Source: Acrasis kona (taxonomy: Eukaryota > Heterolobosea > Eutetramitea > Acrasida > Acrasidae). Taken from it: a stretch of DNA of 31,944 nucleotides. Shown piece after piece: positions 28,598 to 31,944 of the stretch (the stretch's first letter is position 1; every line of letters starts with the position of its first letter). Under the pieces are notes generated by a model. The model searched no databases, was not told the DNA's origin, and was given only the letters and a program-made list of their open reading frames with translations. The DNA is taken from positions 1-31,944 of the forward strand of contig JAOPGA020001431.1 of NCBI GenBank assembly GCA_026419775.2, given 5' to 3'. The translations under genes and the position numbers were made by a program.

Positions 28598-29236
28598 TTA
28601 ATTGTCTAGAATGACTACATCACTAAAGAATTTGGAGTGAGCTGCTTTAATCATGTTGAGTGCTAGTAACGTGTTTATGGGTTGACTCAACAACATGTAC
28701 AAGTGCTCATGATTAAAGTATCTTGGTTCTGCCTCTAAAGGTTCTGACTCAAAAACCTCGATGAGAGGTGCATCATAGTATTTATGAGATAGTTCCTCAT
28801 GTAACTCCTCCTCAAATTCATTTTTTAAATGTGACCTTCTGAGATGTACGTGAGTAATTGTTCTTTCTTCGAAATGTACCTGTGCCAAAAGAGAATCAAA
28901 TCTGGATCGAAAAGTTTCCTCAGAGAATTGATCTATAGACTGTTTCGATTTAGGTAGTAATTGCACTGTGGCAGGGTTCCCTTTTTCTATTATCGTAAAA
29001 TCTCCGGTATAAATAGAAGTGGAGATGCGTTCTATCCAATTTCCAATGCATCTATCATCGTACCAAGATGTATTGTTTTCCATGTAAATTGTTTTTAAGC
29101 AAAACGTGAAGTTATTAAGCAGCACTAGATGAATATCAAAATATCTGTAATCACAATCTTCATTAGCTGGCGACTGCTCTTTGCTTCTGAAGGCGATGAG
29201 CTCGTCTGATTCTTCTGTGTCATACGATTCATACAT
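28598..29236 (-). CDS. Hypothetical protein of 212 residues, no family recognised
   Basis: Single open frame on the minus strand. The N-terminus is acidic (MYESYDTEESDEL), then an aromatic-rich part (YRYFDIHLVLLNNF) and a charged C-terminal half with FEEELHEELSHKYYDA and FNHEHLYMLLSQPIN. No membrane helix or signal peptide. Its 3' end converges on the propeller gene with only 20 nt between the stops. The first 60 codons are duplicated at 30124-30308. It could be a lineage-specific gene; composition is like the neighbouring host genes. Confidence 0.65.
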   Translation of the reverse strand: MYESYDTEESDELIAFRSKEQSPANEDCDYRYFDIHLVLLNNFTFCLKTIYMENNTSWYDDRCIGNWIERISTSIYTGDFTIIEKGNPATVQLLPKSKQSIDQFSEETFRSRFDSLLAQVHFEERTITHVHLRRSHLKNEFEEELHEELSHKYYDAPLIEVFESEPLEAEPRYFNHEHLYMLLSQPINTLLALNMIKAAHSKFFSDVVILDN

Positions 29237-29435
29237 AAATTATCGTCAAACTTTGTGTGGGAGTAGACTCTTTGAAAATGTTCGATCAACTATTTCATTA
29301 CAAAAAGTTTATCAACCGGTCGAGTTTTATCACATGGTTTGAAAGGTCCAGCTATTGCAAATTCAGTTGTTCAGTCGTTTGTTCTTGTTCATTCATGATT
29401 TAGAGCTCAACTTTTATAGTAGAAATTGAAAAAAT

Positions 29436-29700
29436 TTACAGCATTTCTAAACCGCATATCAAGCGCTCGAACCTGATATGTGGATTGTCTGTCCGACGCT
29501 TTACAGAATTATCGTTACTGAAATGTCCAATCTTATATAACGACAAATCCTGCTTATTTTGGCAGATTTGACAAGGAGTTAGATTTCCATCAGTATTTTG
29601 GCGAGGTTCCTCAACACTGAGAGTGCCTTCTTGACTGGAATTTGGTGTAATGTCAATTTTTTTAAAATAAGAGTTTGCCTGCACAGAGCCCAATGTAGAG
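29436..29700 (-). mobile_element. LINE-related or low-copy repeat fragment
   Basis: Minus strand. The segment SSQEGTLSVEEPRQNTDG (about 29575-29645) corresponds in DNA to the LINE 3' coding block around 12190-12260 (TCAACACT...GAGTG...TGACTGG). Further on it reads CQICQNKQDLSLYKIGHF. A third related piece is at 30955-31055. Confidence 0.4.
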
Positions 29701-29739
29701 GTTTGTTGACTCCAGTTGCTCTTCTAGATCTTGTTTGAC

Positions 29740-30123
29740 TTTTTTAAACTAATTGATCTTAGAGTTAAGAACAACAAGACTTCTATCCTTCTTAGCAGCC
29801 ATTACAGTCTTGTCAGCTCGATTGAAAGCATCTTTTGATGTGATCAAGATTTAGATGCTCAATCTCAAGGGTGCAAGTATTGTTGTCAACTAGCTCAATT
29901 ATATTGTTGTAGTCTGACTAGTCATATTGTTAAGCTGCCTGCTTAACTCTCCTCTTGATAATTCCATTTAATTGTTCAACAAGACCCTGACTTTGAGGAT
30001 GATAAGGAGCTTCAGTTATCTAACGAACACTCGACTGTCCTAGAATGCTCTTCACAAGCTTATATTTAATTTTACGCCCATTGTCAGTATGCATCGCGGC
30101 TTTAGAAACCTTTACATTTAGGG
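29740..30123 (-). mobile_element. Integrase-core (rve) fossil of a retroelement or Ginger-like element
   Basis: The minus strand around 29935-30100 shows the two ends of a retroviral-type integrase core: an HTDNGR block and a PYHPQSQGLVEQLNG block, which in this family surround the second and third catalytic acids. The piece resembles integrases of Ty3-like LTR elements and of Ginger or KRBA2-like genes; which of these cannot be settled. It is a short, old, clearly broken fossil. No LTRs are seen. It abuts the duplicated gene fragment at 30124. Confidence 0.55.
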
Positions 30124-30308
30124 ATCCAATTTCCAATGCATCTATCATCGTACCAAGATGTATTGTTTTCCATGTAAATTGTTTTTGAGCAAAACGTGAA
30201 GTTATTAAGCAGCACTAGGTGAATATCAAAATATCTGTGTCATAATTTTCTTTAGCTGGCAACTGCTCTTTATTTCTGAGGGTGATAAGTTTGTCTGATT
30301 CTTCTGTA
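30124..30308 (-). pseudogene. Duplicated 5' end of the 28598-29236 gene
   Basis: About 185 bp match 29034-29218 in the same orientation. The first 110 bp are almost identical (two differences); after that, short indels and substitutions accumulate. It covers about the first 65 codons of the gene, without its promoter or the rest. It is likely a partial duplication. Confidence 0.85.
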
Positions 30309-30819
30309 CTCAATTCTTGTACAATTTGACTTACGCTTTTAGATATACAACCTAAATCAAACAATAGAAGCTTGACAAGATATTCCACACTCCATTCATC
30401 TCTCTAACATCTATTATAAGATATTATTGATGAAGCACGGTGCTTATTATCATGATCATGTTTTATATCCAATCTTTCATTTTACTAATGCATTAAAATA
30501 GGGAATGGTTATTGTTTTTGGGGTGTGAATTAATGGTCCGTATATTTGATATTAAGGTACGGGATTTGATTAAGCAGAGATAAACAGCTAACACTATCTA
30601 TATGTTGACTTTATATTGTACCTATATATTAGTGCTTGACTGTAAGCTTAATAGTACAATTAGTTACTGTTGAAAAAGGCAGAGTTCACAAGTAATGAAG
30701 TCCGCACTGAGAGTAAATCCAAACCTTTTAAATAACTAACATTGTTCTTCTGAGAATCTTATGTATTTATTCCTGTAGTTCAGGTGTTCAGATAAAAAAT
30801 TTATAACGAGTTTAAAAAT
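30309..30819. other. Non-coding stretch upstream of tRNA-Lys(UUU)
   Basis: AT-rich, with many stops on both strands and no domain. I see no gene in it. Confidence 0.5.
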
Positions 30820-30902
30820 CGCCCACCGGGGGGCTCGAACCCCCGACCATTGGATTAAAAGTCCAACGCTCTACCGAATACTCGTTGCTGAGCTAGACGG
30901 GC
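30820..30902 (-). tRNA. tRNA-Lys(UUU) with a 10-nt D-loop insertion
   Basis: Minus strand. Acceptor GCCCGTC/GGTGGGC and discriminator G as in the CUU gene. D stem GCTC/GAGC, anticodon stem TTGGA/TCCAA with loop CTTTTAA (anticodon TTT; plus-strand 30857-30859), T arm GGGGG-TTCGAGC-CCCCC. The 83-nt gene needs removal of 10 nt (CAACGAGTAT) between G15 and T16 to give a 73-nt tRNA. The insertion shares its first two and last six bases (CA...GAGTAT) with the 14-nt insertion in the CUU gene. TTTTT follows as terminator. Confidence 0.93.
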
Positions 30903-30954
30903 TGACGATAAGTTATTCAAATCATCCTATACGACATCTTGATCATAATTGCTC

Positions 30955-31060
30955 AACCTTAAATGGTGTAAAAGGTTTCCATCATTCTTTTGGCGACTTT
31001 TCTCAACACTGAGAGTGACTGGAATTTTGTTTGAGAAGCATTTAACCCTCTGACGACCGT
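30955..31060 (-). repeat. LINE-related repeat fragment
   Basis: The plus strand shares GGTTTCCATCA, CTCAACACT-GAGTG-ACTGG and the CATTTAAC end with the LINE 3' coding block around 12195-12275 and with 29575-29650. It is the most degraded of the set. Confidence 0.5.
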
Positions 31061-31173
31061 AACAAAATTGCTTCGTCGAATTGAATAATTGTATAAATAA
31101 ATTTCAATTTAAGACTTGATTCCAAATTGGGACAATGCATCCGGATGCTTGAGCACATATAGAAAAGAACACG

Positions 31174-31812
31174 TCATGAAAGTAATTTATTGACTACACG
31201 CTCTAAACCTTCAATGCTTGTGATTTCTACAAGTACATTCTGCATATGTAGTTTTAAGTTAATAAAAAAGTCACTTTCATCTACATTTTCAAATAATTCT
31301 TCAATGTTTTGAACTCCTAAGAGAATAAATGAAATGTTCTTTGTAGTGTCCTTGTATTTCAGCACCTCAGTTATCTCAAAGCGAAAAAAGTCATCAGATT
31401 CTTTACATCTATCCAAGCACCCATGATAAAGTAAAAGTACAATAGATGGCGTGTCTTTGATGGTTTTTGCTATAACAGCCTTCATATCATCTCCACTCTT
31501 AAGACATTTAAAATCTACCCATGTTGTGCATGGCTCAATTGATTCAATTTGTTGGTATACCAACCTTGCAAAAGCGCTTCCAGCTGGTACGTTGTTTTCC
31601 GTGTTCCAACGATATAGTATCATACGGTTGAATTGAATGAATTGATATTCACAATCTTTTTCGTGTTTGCACAATGTGTTCTTCAATTGTGTTCTAACAT
31701 CATCACTGCCTGTTTTAGAATATTTGCAGCCTTTCCTATTGTATCTGCACTTGATTGATACCTTTCCATTTGTTGTTGTCTCTTCCCTGTATACATTGCG
31801 TCCTCTTTTCAT
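31174..31812 (-). CDS. TRAF-type zinc finger plus SARM1-like TIR domain protein
   Basis: 212 residues, intact. The N-terminal part (about residues 20-57) has CRYNRKGC and later CKHEKDC (Cys22, Cys29, His50, Cys54), the pattern of a TRAF-type zinc finger. A TIR domain follows from about residue 63: ILYRWNTENN, SAFARLVYQQIES, TTWVDFKCLKSGDD, SIVLLLYHGCLDRC, DDFFRFEITEVLKY, ISFILLG. The order and spacing track the SARM1 TIR (VDVEKLEAG, VLVLSPGALDKC, WVHKEIVTAL), and Glu146 falls on the SARM1 catalytic Glu, so NAD+ cleavage is plausible. No signal peptide or membrane segment. TIR-type NADases kill or arrest cells or signal; the substrate and trigger here are unknown. It is divergent enough that a search is needed to settle the fold. 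Confidence 0.7.
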   Translation of the reverse strand: MKRGRNVYREETTTNGKVSIKCRYNRKGCKYSKTGSDDVRTQLKNTLCKHEKDCEYQFIQFNRMILYRWNTENNVPAGSAFARLVYQQIESIEPCTTWVDFKCLKSGDDMKAVIAKTIKDTPSIVLLLYHGCLDRCKESDDFFRFEITEVLKYKDTTKNISFILLGVQNIEELFENVDESDFFINLKLHMQNVLVEITSIEGLERVVNKLLS

Positions 31813-31821
31813 TTTATTGTA

Positions 31822-31873
31822 AAATAAGGAAATATAAGGAATTTCTGGCTTGAAATAAGGAAATATGAGGAAT
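31822..31873 (-). promoter_or_regulatory. Two direct 21-bp repeats just upstream of the TIR gene
   Basis: AAATAAGGAAATATAAGGAAT at 31822-31842 and again at 31853-31873 (one difference, period 31). They lie 10-61 nt upstream of the start at 31812 on the minus strand, so they may be 5'-UTR or promoter elements. Confidence 0.45.
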
Positions 31874-31944
31874 AATCACAACTACCATTTATTCTTCATT
31901 CAACAAACTAGTTTTAGAATGAAATTCAACAAAACACTTCTTAT

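Noticed and set aside
29400-31060. Long terminal repeats around the integrase fossil
   Set aside because: The direct repeat at 29034/30124 is a host gene fragment and the LINE-like pieces at 29575 and 30955 match a LINE 3' block, so neither is an LTR.
1-31944. CRISPR arrays, rRNA genes, bacterial operons or replication origins
   Set aside because: None seen; direct repeats present are dispersed transposon copies, target duplications or simple repeats, and no rRNA core sequence is visible.

Overview
The window is nuclear DNA from a gene-dense eukaryotic microbe (protist). Evidence: spliced genes with ERGIC3, DH-PH RhoGEF, CCDC93, NudC and exostosin families, poly(A)-type AATAAA signals, eukaryotic tRNAs with B boxes, and hAT, Mutator-like, Tc1/IS630-like, IS5/Harbinger-like, Crypton-like and LINE elements. 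The genetic code is standard (TAA, TGA and TAG all end frames). Ten introns could be placed by homology or reading frame; all are 36-43 nt with GT-AG ends. I cannot name the species; a heterolobosean-like or other free-living amoeboflagellate would fit, but that is a guess.

Layout. 1-1216: end of a hAT transposon (BED finger and transposase on the minus strand, running off the window) with GGATGGGAT subterminal repeats. 1614-2842: ERGIC3-like cargo receptor. 3012-3098: tRNA-Lys(CUU). 3289-4929: membrane-anchored RhoGEF. 4930-17083: a graveyard of mobile elements (MULE, several LINE pieces, an unclassified transposon ORF, IS630/Tc1-like, IS5/Harbinger-like with accessory ORFs, a Crypton-like recombinase with a LINE inserted in it, and a very AT-rich island that looks foreign). 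17292-17859: small multi-pass membrane protein. 18436-28577: a dense run of plus-strand host genes: exostosin-type glycosyltransferase, CCDC93 (CCC/Commander endosomal sorting), NudC, aldo-keto reductase, a five-helix membrane protein fused to a purple-acid-phosphatase-like ectodomain, tRNA-Ala(CGC), and a secreted propeller-like protein. 28598-31944: minus-strand hypothetical gene, repeat and fossil debris including a duplicated 5' end of that gene, tRNA-Lys(UUU), and a TRAF-finger plus SARM1-like TIR protein.

The most striking signal is in the tRNAs. All three tRNA genes fold perfectly only when 10 or 14 nt inside the D-loop are removed, while the usual 37/38 intron site is uninterrupted in all three. 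If these are spliced they are non-canonical D-loop introns, and in the two Lys genes they split the internal A box of the pol III promoter. Other points of interest are the TIR protein with the SARM1-type catalytic Glu, the 5-TM phosphatase fusion, the TM-anchored RhoGEF, and stop codons fused to AATAAA signals.

Functionally, several host genes belong to the endomembrane system (ERGIC3 in ER-Golgi recycling, CCDC93 in endosome recycling, exostosin in Golgi glycosylation, a membrane phosphatase), but nothing shows that they are co-regulated. Three ambiguous bases (n) occur, near 3138, 5904 and 12517.
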